Origin: Halomonas sp. H10-9-1
GTDB taxonomy: Bacteria > Pseudomonadota > Gammaproteobacteria > Pseudomonadales > Halomonadaceae
Direction of reading: 5' to 3'
NCBI RefSeq assembly: GCF_040147005.1
Contig: NZ_JAMSHO010000001.1
Location: 1,178,001-1,242,000 of the forward strand
DNA length: 64,000 bases
The notes beneath the pieces are model-generated. The model did not search any database. It saw nothing but the letters and a program-made list of their open reading frames with translations, and was not told where the DNA came from. How positions within the stretch are numbered: position 1 is the stretch's first letter; every line of letters starts with the position of its first letter. Position numbers and translations under genes: made by a program. Below are positions 1 to 7,617 of this stretch, in pieces.

Positions 1-119
1 GGACAGGGTGAGACGTTAGGCTAACATGGTGTCCCGTCACCGGTAGTGCCAATTATTTGATGTTCGTCATGTTTTTTGGCGAAGCCACTGTTTCCAGATT
101 ATTTACGCAAGGAAGCCCC

Positions 120-1031
120 ATGTCGAAAGCCTCCATACTTCCCCGCCCGCTGGCCATTACGCTGCTGTGTAGCGTGGCCACGCTGTTCGCCGCCAATCAT
201 GTCGCCGCGCGGGTGGCCTTCGACGAGGGCACCGGGCTGCTGCTGGCGATCCTGGTGCGCTCCAGCGTGGCGCTGGTGGTGTTAGGTGCCCTGGTGATGT
301 TTCAGCGCAAGTCGCTGCGTCTGCCGGCCGGCACCGCCGGCTGGCAACTGCTGGTGGGCTTGCTGGTGGTGGTGCAGAGCCTCTCCCTCTATTCGGCGGT
401 GGCGCGCATCCCGGTGGTGGTGGCACTGCTGCTGATGAACACTCTGCCGATCCAGCTGGCGCTGATCAGCTGGGCGATGGGCGGGCCGCGCCCGACGCCG
501 CGGGCGGCGCTGGTCATGGGGGTGATCCTCGTCGGCCTGGTGGTGGTGCTGGATGTACCGACCTGGCTCGCCGACCCCGGTGCCATGGGATCCGGCTGGT
601 TCCTCGGCGTGGGGCAGGGGCTGGCCGCCGCCTTCGTCTTCGCCTGGGCGTTGTGGATCACCGAGCACCACCTGGACGAGGTGGGCAGTACCCTGCGCAG
701 CCTGCTGACCATGCTCACGGTGCTGGTCAGCATGCTGGCGGCAGGCGTCGCCGGCCTGGTTCCGGGCGGCATGGACCTGCCACAGAGCCTTGCCGGTGCC
801 TGGGGCCTGGCCGCGCTGGGGCTCTTCTACGGCGTGGCCTTTTCCATCCTGTTCATCAGCGTGCCGCGCCTGGACATGGCGCGTAATGCCCCGGCCATGA
901 ACATGGAGCCGGTGGCGGCACTGGTGCTGGGTTACCTGGTGCTCGGCCAGACGCTGTCGCCCGTTCAACAGCTGGGGGGTGGCCTGGTACTGGCGGGAAT
1001 CGTGATCCTGGGGCTGTCGAAGCAGGAGTGA
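120..1031 (+). CDS. EamA/DMT-family transporter
   Basis: Inner-membrane drug/metabolite transporter of the EamA (RhaT-like) family, probably an exporter of a small metabolite; the substrate cannot be read from sequence. The 303-residue protein is almost entirely hydrophobic with about ten membrane segments, the usual length and layout of two repeated five-helix EamA units. The second half contains the typical NMEPVAALVLGYLVLGQ stretch. I chose the ATG at 120 because AAGGAAG lies just upstream at 109-115. An in-frame ATG at 57 has no such site and would add a non-membrane leader. It is convergent with the broken lipid kinase gene, 7 bases away. Confidence 0.85.
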   Translation: MSKASILPRPLAITLLCSVATLFAANHVAARVAFDEGTGLLLAILVRSSVALVVLGALVMFQRKSLRLPAGTAGWQLLVGLLVVVQSLSLYSAVARIPVVVALLLMNTLPIQLALISWAMGGPRPTPRAALVMGVILVGLVVVLDVPTWLADPGAMGSGWFLGVGQGLAAAFVFAWALWITEHHLDEVGSTLRSLLTMLTVLVSMLAAGVAGLVPGGMDLPQSLAGAWGLAALGLFYGVAFSILFISVPRLDMARNAPAMNMEPVAALVLGYLVLGQTLSPVQQLGGGLVLAGIVILGLSKQE

Positions 1032-1038
1032 AGGTGGC

Positions 1039-1907
1039 TCAGCAGGGCCCGACAATCACTCGTAGCGCCGCAGGCTCGACGCGTAGCGTCAGCTCCCGGA
1101 AGTGGCCCAACGACTCGCCGTCGGCGGTCACCCGGTGCCCGTGATGCATGGCGATGCGGCATGTCGACGGCCGGCGCACCAGCACGCTGTCGTCATCCTG
1201 CGGCGTATGGCCGAGCAGGCGAGTGACCATGAAGGTCCAGAGCAGGCGCCACCAGGGGTGTGGGCGTACCGCCACCAGGGTCAGGTGGCATCCCAGGCAC
1301 AGGCGCCCGGCACCTTTGATCCGCCGCCGAAGAAGGCCCCCGAGGCGATGGCCAGCGACAGCCAGCGCTCCTCGATGATCTCGTTGTCGGTCTCCAGGCG
1401 CGCCTGGAAGCCGCGCAGCAACCCAAGGCGGCGCAGCTGCGGCAGGACGGCGGCATAGCTGAAGCGCCCCAGCCAGCGCTTGAGGCGCGGTGAGGCCTGA
1501 GTGGCCGGCAGCGTGCCGAGGCCCACATGGACCACGTTGAGGAACAGCTGGTCATCGAGCCAGCCGACATCGACCCGCGCGCTCGGTGCCCGCGCGACCA
1601 GCTCGCAGAGGGCATCGGGATCCTCCGGCAGGCCGAGGTTCCTGGCGAAGTCGTTGGCGGTACCCGACGGCAGCACGCCCAGGATGGCTCCGCAGGCATG
1701 ACACGCGCGAGCAGCCCGGTTGACCGAGCCGTCGCCGCCCGCGACCAGCACGATATCGTCGGCCGAAAGCGCCGTCTCCCAATCATCCTCGGCGAGATCA
1801 CGCACCTGCAGCGAGGTGATGCCGGCGCGCTCGAGGCGTGGCTTCCAGAAGCCCTCGCCGCGGGAGCCGTTACCGGCCCGGGTATTGGCGATCAACCAGT
1901 GGCGCAT
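1039..1907 (-). pseudogene. YegS/DAGK-type lipid kinase, single frameshift
   Basis: Diacylglycerol/lipid kinase catalytic-domain protein. The N-terminal part begins MRHWLIANTRAGNG and carries the VLVAGGDGSVNRAA nucleotide-binding motif and LPSGTANDFARNLGLP, both hallmarks of the family. The reading frame then ends early at 1281. The expected C-terminus (LTLVAVRPHPWWRLLW onward, ending at 1039) continues in another frame. The switch is best placed at the GGCGGCGG run near 1319-1330, where restoring one base would give FFGGG-IKGAGRLCLG. The span is 869 bases, one short of 290 codons, which agrees with a single-base deletion. It could be a real mutation or an assembly error. Confidence 0.75.
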
Positions 1908-2083
1908 CCTCGGGTCCTGTCCAGCGTGAAGGCTCAGTATAGCCGGGAGTACAGGTGGGCGGCATGTCGCCACTCGCCGACGCGGCGTAGCGCAACTTTA
2001 CACATTTGTCCCTTGATACATTGTCGTAGAGGGACCACACTTATCGGCGTTAGGAAACGGTGTTCATTAATGAGGAGTACGTC

Positions 2084-2584
2084 ATGAAGACCCTGACCAT
2101 TGCCGCTCTGACTTCCGCCCTGTTCGCCGCCGGCGCCACCGCTGCCCAGGCCCAGCAGCCTCCCTATCCCCAGGGCTATGTGGGTGGTGACGCCATGTTC
2201 TGGGAGGTCGATCCCGATGGTCGTGCCGACAGCCGTGATGGCACCGGCCTGCGCGTCAACGGCGGTCTGAAGTTCAACGACTACTTCGCCGTGGAGGGCC
2301 ACCTGGGTGGCGGCGGCTCCGATGGGAGCGTGGAGCTCGACTCCCTGGTGGGCCTCTATGCCAAGGGTATCCTGCCGGTTTCCCAGGAGTTCCGCCTCTA
2401 TGGCCTGGCCGGCATGACCGACGTGGACTTCGACGTCGACAGCGAGTCGGGCTTCTCCTACGGTGCCGGCGCCGAGTTCGACGTGGCGCCCAACCTGGCG
2501 CTGGGTGCCGACTACATGCGCTATCTCGACGAGGACCAGTACGACTTCGATGCCGCCAGCGTTGGCGTACGCTATCGCTTCTGA
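2084..2584 (+). CDS. Small outer-membrane beta-barrel protein
   Basis: 166-residue predicted outer-membrane protein. It starts with a Sec signal peptide (MKTLTIAALTSALFAAGATA, cleavage near AQA-QQ). The rest alternates polar and hydrophobic residues, has repeated Gly/Asp-rich turns, and ends with the barrel signature SVGVRYRF (terminal Phe). This fits an eight-stranded OmpA-like or OmpW-like porin-family domain without a peptidoglycan-binding domain. The ATG at 2084 follows GAGGAG at 2071-2076. It is a single-gene unit closed by a strong hairpin. The function is unknown, and many such proteins are only annotated as porin family or outer membrane beta-barrel. Confidence 0.8.
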   Translation: MKTLTIAALTSALFAAGATAAQAQQPPYPQGYVGGDAMFWEVDPDGRADSRDGTGLRVNGGLKFNDYFAVEGHLGGGGSDGSVELDSLVGLYAKGILPVSQEFRLYGLAGMTDVDFDVDSESGFSYGAGAEFDVAPNLALGADYMRYLDEDQYDFDAASVGVRYRF

Positions 2585-2611
2585 TGTTTGGCACTACCCG
2601 TTGTAATGCGC

Positions 2612-2642
2612 GACGCCCCCGCTGCCAAGCAGCGGGGGCGTC
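2612..2642 (+). terminator. Strong hairpin after the beta-barrel gene
   Basis: A perfect 14-bp inverted repeat (GACGCCCCCGCTGC and its complement) around a CAA loop, 28 bases after the stop codon. No T-run follows, so it may act in both directions between the convergent beta-barrel and tenA genes. Confidence 0.6.
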
Positions 2643-2702
2643 CTGCGTCTGGGGTGCCGGGTCACTTCGGGCGTGACCGTCGCCGCTCCCGGGCGGGCTC
2701 CG

Positions 2703-3371
2703 TCACAGGCTGCGGTCCAGCCCCATCTGCCAGAAGTCGATCTCCAGGCGCGTGGCGTCTCGGAACACCTGGACGAGCTCGTCGAAGCGACGCGGGGTGA
2801 CCTCGGCCAGGCGGGCGTCGAGCCAGGCCTCCTCGGTGCGTCGGGCGGCCTGGAACTCCTCGCTCTCGTACATGGCGATCCAGGCGTCATAGGGGTTGGC
2901 GTTGCCGCGCAGGGTGGCGGGGCGTGAATTGAGCCAGTCGGCGATCACGCCGTAGCCCACCAGGCAGGGGGCCAGGGCCACATGCAGGTCGAGCAGGTCG
3001 CCGCGGTTGCCGGTATCCAGCACGTAGCGGGTGTAGGCCATGGTGGCGCGCGCTTCCGGCAGCTCGGCAAGGTCGGCCTCCGAAATGCCCCAGTCCCGGC
3101 AGTAGTCGATATGCAGGCCAAGCTCGACATCGATGATGGTCTTGAGGCCCTCCAGGCTATGGCGCAGCTCGGTGATATCACGGCTCTTGTAGGCCGCCAG
3201 GGCATAGGCGCGACCGAAGTGGATCAGGAACAGGTAGTCCTGCTGCAGGTAGTGGCGAAAGGCGTCTGAGGCGAGGGTGGCGTTACCCAGGTCGCGTACG
3301 AAGTCGTGCTCGATATAGGCGCGCCAGTCGGCGTGGCAGGCGGCGGTAAGGTCGCTGAAGCGATAACCCAT
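2703..3371 (-). CDS. tenA: TenA-family thiaminase II / aminopyrimidine aminohydrolase
   Basis: 222-residue cytoplasmic TenA-like protein. TenA hydrolyses 4-amino-5-aminomethyl-2-methylpyrimidine to the hydroxymethyl form, salvaging the pyrimidine half of thiamin. The helical TenA fold is recognisable from LQQDYLFLIHFGRAYALA (Asp45) and VALAPCLVGYGVIADWL, which holds the expected nucleophile Cys136. The length matches the family. The start at 3371 is the family-like MGYRFSDL; the longer upstream reading frame is not protein-like. It lies 23 bases after the lpxL-type gene on the same strand and is probably co-transcribed with it. No other thiamin gene is nearby, so the salvage role rests on homology alone. 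Confidence 0.85.
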   Translation of the reverse strand: MGYRFSDLTAACHADWRAYIEHDFVRDLGNATLASDAFRHYLQQDYLFLIHFGRAYALAAYKSRDITELRHSLEGLKTIIDVELGLHIDYCRDWGISEADLAELPEARATMAYTRYVLDTGNRGDLLDLHVALAPCLVGYGVIADWLNSRPATLRGNANPYDAWIAMYESEEFQAARRTEEAWLDARLAEVTPRRFDELVQVFRDATRLEIDFWQMGLDRSL

Positions 3372-3394
3372 GGTCGTCTCCGTAGTGGAAGGGG

Positions 3395-4324
3395 TCAGTA
3401 GATCCGGAAGCGGCGGTGCTCGGGATGGCCTTCCTGCTCCTGGATCACCTTGCGGTAGCGCTTGTACTCCCACTGGTACTGGGCGGGATCCAGGGCGATG
3501 GCGGCCTCCACGCAGGCGTTGACCCCGGTGGCCGACTCGACCTCGTCTGCCTGATAGACGCGCTGGTCGGCGGGCAGGAAGTGGATCTCGAAGCCCCGGC
3601 CGGGAATCCGGCGTGCCACACCGGTGACCACACGGGCCTCGGTGCGGGCGACGAGCTTGGGCAGCAGGGTGGCGGTGTAGGCGAGACGACCGAAGAAGGG
3701 CGCGAAGACGCCACTGCCCCAGTTCGGTTCCTGGTCGGGCAGGATGCCGATCGCCTCGCTGCGCTTGAGCGCCTTGAGCAAGGCGGCCACACCGCGCGGA
3801 TTGGTGGGCACCAGGCTCGCCCCCATGCGTTCGCGTCCGGCGCGGGTCACGGCGTCGAGCTCGATGATCTTGGGTGGCTCGTACATGGCGGTGAAGGGGA
3901 AGTGGCTGGAGAGCCAGAAGTTGAGCACCTCCCAGTTGCCGAAGTGGGGGGCCAGCACGATGACTCCACGCCCCTCGGCGCGCGCCTCGTCGAGCAGTTC
4001 ACGGCCATGCACGGCGAGTATCGAGGCCTCGACCCGACCGGGTTCGCCCATCCAGGCGAAGCCGATCTCGAGCATGGTGGCGGCGGAGTGGGTCAGGCTC
4101 TCGCCGGTGAGGCGGCGACGATCGGCAGCGCTCTGCTCCGGGTAGACCTGGGCCAGGTTTGCCTCGGTGACCTCGCGCTCGCGGCGGCTGAAACGCCGCA
4201 CCAGCGGACCGATCAGGCGCGCCAGGCGCCACAGGGTGGCGAGCCGGCGACCGGCCAGCGATCGCCACAGGGTCTCGATGGCGCGGGCCTGCAGTGCGCT
4301 CGTGCGGGAAGAAGCCTTGGCCAT
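3395..4324 (-). CDS. Lipid A biosynthesis acyltransferase (LpxL/LpxM family)
   Basis: 309-residue inner-membrane-associated acyltransferase of the HtrB/MsbB family, which adds the late acyl chain to Kdo2-lipid A from acyl-ACP. The catalytic HX4E motif is present as H127-FGNW-E132. Further family signatures are GILPDQEPNWGSGVFAPFFG and the C-terminal QYQWEYKRYRK (compare WxxKRFK). The length is normal. It follows the small membrane protein gene by 4 bases and precedes tenA, suggesting one transcript. Whether it is the lauroyl or myristoyl enzyme cannot be decided. The deacylase LpxR encoded at 57.4 kb would act on the same lipid. Confidence 0.88.
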   Translation of the reverse strand: MAKASSRTSALQARAIETLWRSLAGRRLATLWRLARLIGPLVRRFSRREREVTEANLAQVYPEQSAADRRRLTGESLTHSAATMLEIGFAWMGEPGRVEASILAVHGRELLDEARAEGRGVIVLAPHFGNWEVLNFWLSSHFPFTAMYEPPKIIELDAVTRAGRERMGASLVPTNPRGVAALLKALKRSEAIGILPDQEPNWGSGVFAPFFGRLAYTATLLPKLVARTEARVVTGVARRIPGRGFEIHFLPADQRVYQADEVESATGVNACVEAAIALDPAQYQWEYKRYRKVIQEQEGHPEHRRFRIY

Positions 4325-4328
4325 GCCG

Positions 4329-4706
4329 TTACACCAGCCAGGTGTCCACGTTCTCGGGAGAACGCTTCTCCTGCAGCCCCTTGAAGCCCTTGACGCAGCG
4401 GATCACCAGCCACACCACGGCCACCAGCCACAGCACGAAGCCGATCAGCACGAACATCAGTACGCCGGACAGGCAGAAGTAGAGCAGGCCGATCCAGAAG
4501 GTGCGTACCTGGTAGCGATAGTGCTGGTCGAGCCACTCCGGCCCCTTGCCGCGGTAGACATAGGCGATCACCACGCCAACCAGGGCGGTGAGTCCCCCGG
4601 TGACGATGCTCGCCAGGTAGAGGGCGTAGATGACCATGGGGAGCGTCGTGTCGACCGGCTCGGGACTCTCGATGACCACATTGTCGTTCTGCAGGTTGTC
4701 GCTCAT
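4329..4706 (-). CDS. DUF4870-like small membrane protein
   Basis: 125-residue membrane protein with a polar, acidic N-terminus and three hydrophobic helices: one near residues 22-45, one near 65-85, and one before the charged tail CVKGFKGLQEK. The pattern (short loop, YVYRGKGPEWLDQHYRYQVRTFWIGL, paired helices) matches the widespread DUF4870/TM2-like family of unknown function. The start at 4706 is MSDNLQNDN. The gene abuts the acyltransferase gene (4-base gap) and is likely the first gene of the 4706-2703 operon. No function is assigned. Confidence 0.75.
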   Translation of the reverse strand: MSDNLQNDNVVIESPEPVDTTLPMVIYALYLASIVTGGLTALVGVVIAYVYRGKGPEWLDQHYRYQVRTFWIGLLYFCLSGVLMFVLIGFVLWLVAVVWLVIRCVKGFKGLQEKRSPENVDTWLV

Positions 4707-4790
4707 GGCGTGGGCTAACGTCCTGGTTCGGTATGGAAAGCTGGCCACCCATGATACCCAGCGAGGGCGGCAATGCCAGTGTTGGAGGTC

Positions 4791-5189
4791 TCAGTCGGCG
4801 TCGGGTGCGCTGCGCAGCGGTCGGCTGATCTCGAGCAGGTTGCCGTCCGGGTCGCGCAGATAGAGGGACTCGATGGCCCCGGTGGCGCCCTGGCGCTGTA
4901 CCGGCCCCAGCTCGATCTCCACGTCCAGTGCCTCGAGGTGGCGGGCCACCTCATCCAGCGGCAGCAGGCTGCGCAGGCAGAGGTCCAGGCTGCCGGGAGT
5001 CGGCGTGGCGGCCCGGGGCTCGATATCGGTGGCGGTCCAGTGCAGGCGCAGGGCCAGGTCGCCGAGGATCAGGTCGACGCGTTCGCGATCGCGGTAGCGT
5101 ACCTCCAGCCCCAGCACCCGGGAGTAGAAGTCCACGGCGCGGGAAATGTCGGTCACGGTGATGACCAGATGGTCCAGACCTGACAGCAT
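4791..5189 (-). CDS. VOC-family (glyoxalase/dioxygenase fold) protein
   Basis: 132-residue vicinal-oxygen-chelate protein. It opens MLSGLDHLVITVTDISRAVDFY, the first beta-alpha-beta module with metal-ligand His, and ends with YLRDPDGNLLEISRP, which carries the C-terminal metal-ligand Glu. This single-domain architecture is shared by glyoxalase I, fosfomycin-resistance and dioxygenase-like enzymes, and the substrate is unknown. The start at 5189 is preceded on its strand by an AAGGAGAG ribosome-binding site. The gene is divergent from the methyltransferase gene, with about 58 bases between them. Confidence 0.8.
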   Translation of the reverse strand: MLSGLDHLVITVTDISRAVDFYSRVLGLEVRYRDRERVDLILGDLALRLHWTATDIEPRAATPTPGSLDLCLRSLLPLDEVARHLEALDVEIELGPVQRQGATGAIESLYLRDPDGNLLEISRPLRSAPDAD

Positions 5190-5247
5190 TCGTCTCTCCT
5201 TGCAGGATTGTTCAGGCGTAAATGGCTCTGCCACAGAGGATACGATG

Positions 5248-5889
5248 ATGCCGACCTGCCCGCTATGCGCATCCGCCGATACGGCGTTCTACCACTGCGA
5301 TGCGCGGCGCGAGTACCACCGCTGCCGATGCTGCACGCTGGTCTTCGTGCCGCCGGCCTTCCGGCTCGATCCCCAAGCGGAGCGGGCGGTCTACGACCAG
5401 CACGAGAACTCGCCGGACGACCCCGGCTACCGGCGCTTCCTGTCGCGGCTCTTCGAACCGCTTAAGGCCAGGCTCGAGCACGGTGCCCGTGGGCTCGACT
5501 TCGGCGCCGGGCCGGGGCCGACGCTGTCGGTGATGTTCGAGGAGGCCGGTCACCGCATGGCGATCTATGACCCCTTCTATGCCCCCGGCGCCTCGGTACT
5601 TGAACAGTCCTACGATTTCATCACCGCCACCGAGGTGGTCGAGCACCTGTTCGCGCCCGGCAAGGAGCTGGCGAGGCTGGCGAGCCTGCTGCGGCCCGGT
5701 GGCTGGCTCGGGTTGATGACCAAGCGGGTCACCGACCACGCCGCCTTCACCCGCTGGCACTATATTCTCGATCCCACCCATGTGAGCTTCTTCGGCGAGG
5801 CGACCTTCCGCTGGTTGGCCGATGAACTCGGGATGAGCATCGAGTTTCCCGCCGCCGATGTGGTGCTGCTGCACAAGAGGCCGAGCTGA
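5248..5889 (+). CDS. Class I SAM-dependent methyltransferase with N-terminal zinc ribbon
   Basis: 213-residue methyltransferase. The N-terminus (MPTCPLC, then HRCRCC) supplies four or more cysteines for a rubredoxin-like zinc ribbon. A Rossmann methyltransferase follows, with motif I GLDFGAGPGPTLSVM and the post-motif ATEVVEHLFAPGKEL. LLRPGGWLGLMTKRV is the usual motif near strand 5. The substrate is not predictable; these are often annotated only as class I SAM methyltransferase. AGAGGA at 5235-5240 suits the ATG at 5248 better than the adjacent ATG at 5245. It stands alone between the VOC gene and the MFS gene. Confidence 0.8.
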   Translation: MPTCPLCASADTAFYHCDARREYHRCRCCTLVFVPPAFRLDPQAERAVYDQHENSPDDPGYRRFLSRLFEPLKARLEHGARGLDFGAGPGPTLSVMFEEAGHRMAIYDPFYAPGASVLEQSYDFITATEVVEHLFAPGKELARLASLLRPGGWLGLMTKRVTDHAAFTRWHYILDPTHVSFFGEATFRWLADELGMSIEFPAADVVLLHKRPS

Positions 5890-6101
5890 TGGCGGAGGAT
5901 ATTGCCGAAATGCCCTCCGTTGCCGGAAGAAAACGCTGGCATCGTCCCCGGCTCCGGAAAAGCGATTGACTGGCGGATGATCGGGCGTATGATTCGCGCG
6001 CTCAGCATGGCGGGCGAGGGCGTCTCGATGCCTCCTGCCAGGCGCCTTTGCGGCGCATCTGCCACTCTTCTCTTCTACCTCCTTCCCGTGTGAGGCATGC
6101 A

Positions 6102-7511
6102 ATGTCGCGGCAACTGCTGGCCATGGCCCTCGCTCCCCTGCTGGGGCTCTTCATCCTCGGTATCGGCAACGGCTTCCTGGCCACGCTGATCACCCTGCGC
6201 CTGGACGCCGCCGGGGAGTCGGCGGCGGTGATCGGCGGGGTGTCGGCGGCCTACTTCATTGGCCTGGCGCTGGGGGCCATGCTGAATGACCGCCTGCTGT
6301 TGCGCATCGGCCATATCCGCGCCTACGGTAGCTTCGCCTCGCTGGTGGCGGTCACCGTGCTGCTGCAGGGGCTGGTGGAACATCCCTGGGCCTGGTTCGC
6401 CCTGCGTCTGGTGGGCGGCTGGGCCACGGTGGGGGTCTACCTGGTGATCGAGAGCTGGCTGCTGGCCTCGGGGGAAGCCCGGGTGCGTGGCCGCCTGCTG
6501 GCGCTCTACATGATTGCGCTCTACGCCGCGGGGGTGCTCGGCCAACTGTTGCTGGGCGTCACCGAGGCCATGGGCGGGGCGTCGTCGTTCATGGTGATCG
6601 GCATGCTCGCCTCGCTCTCGGTGCTGCCCATGGCGATGATCCCTCAGTTCACGCCGATGGTTGAAAAGGCCGAGCCGCTCTCGCCCCTGCGCCTGATCAT
6701 GCTGACCCCAACCGGGGTGATGGGCAGCTTCGGTTCGGGGCTTGTCGTGGCGGGGGTCTACGCCCTGCTGCCGCTCTACCTGCAGCGCGCCGGCTTCTCG
6801 GTCGATCGCGTTGGCCAGATGATGGCGGTGGTGGTGCTCGGGGCGCTGCTGCTGCAGTACCCGGTGGGGCGCTGGTCGGACCGCCATGACCGCCAGCTGG
6901 TACTGATCCTGATCGGGGCCTTCTGCGCGCTGATCTCCGCGGCGATGCTGTGGTTGCCGCTGAATACCTGGAGCCTGGCCGGGCTGCTGTTCCTGCTGGG
7001 TGGCGGCGTCTTCTCGCTCTACCCGGTGGCGCTGGGCCACGCCGCTGACCGCGCCCCGGCGGGAGCGCTGGTGCGCATGAGCCAGGGCCTGCTGCTGATC
7101 AACGCCATCGGCTCGGCGGTGAGCCCGCCGCTGATCTCGCCGGTGATGACGCTGCTTGGCGATGCCGGCCTGTTCTGGAGCTTCGGGGCCATAGGGCTCT
7201 TCCTGGTGGCCTTCTTCGGCTGGCGACGCAGCGTGCGCCCGGCGCCGGTGCCGGTGGCGCCCTTCCATCCCACCGCGCCGATGTCCGCCGCGGGCGCCGA
7301 GCTGGTGGTCACCGAGGAACTGGTGCAGGGCGCCATCGAGCACGAGCACATGGAGGACCTCTCCGACGCCGTGCCCGAGGTGGAGGTGGCGGAGCCGCTG
7401 GTGGGCCCGCCGCCGCCCGACGAGTCGCATGTCGCCTACTTTGAGGAGGCCGAGCCCGGGGAGGCGCCGACCCAGGCGGAACTGGCGCTGGAGCCCGCCG
7501 AGGGGCGCTGA
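6102..7511 (+). CDS. MFS transporter (YcaD-like)
   Basis: 469-residue major facilitator with twelve predicted helices, closest in style to the YcaD group: LGLFILGIGNGFLATLITLRL in helix 1, then LNDRLLLRIGHIRAYGSF as the loop 2-3 motif. The last about 80 residues form a cytoplasmic tail very rich in Glu, Pro and Ala (from about residue 390), not needed for the transport fold and perhaps halophile-specific. The ATG at 6102 starts the membrane domain directly. An in-frame ATG at 6048 would add a Cys/Arg leader and is unlikely. Substrate unknown. Confidence 0.83.
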   Translation: MSRQLLAMALAPLLGLFILGIGNGFLATLITLRLDAAGESAAVIGGVSAAYFIGLALGAMLNDRLLLRIGHIRAYGSFASLVAVTVLLQGLVEHPWAWFALRLVGGWATVGVYLVIESWLLASGEARVRGRLLALYMIALYAAGVLGQLLLGVTEAMGGASSFMVIGMLASLSVLPMAMIPQFTPMVEKAEPLSPLRLIMLTPTGVMGSFGSGLVVAGVYALLPLYLQRAGFSVDRVGQMMAVVVLGALLLQYPVGRWSDRHDRQLVLILIGAFCALISAAMLWLPLNTWSLAGLLFLLGGGVFSLYPVALGHAADRAPAGALVRMSQGLLLINAIGSAVSPPLISPVMTLLGDAGLFWSFGAIGLFLVAFFGWRRSVRPAPVPVAPFHPTAPMSAAGAELVVTEELVQGAIEHEHMEDLSDAVPEVEVAEPLVGPPPPDESHVAYFEEAEPGEAPTQAELALEPAEGR

Positions 7512-7617
7512 GGGCGTCTGCGACACGGTGCCTGAGATCGTCTGCGACCTAGGGCTAATGGCCGGCGAAAAGTAGGGAATCTACTATCGGCGTTATCATT
7601 TTCCCTGAGGTGTTTCG

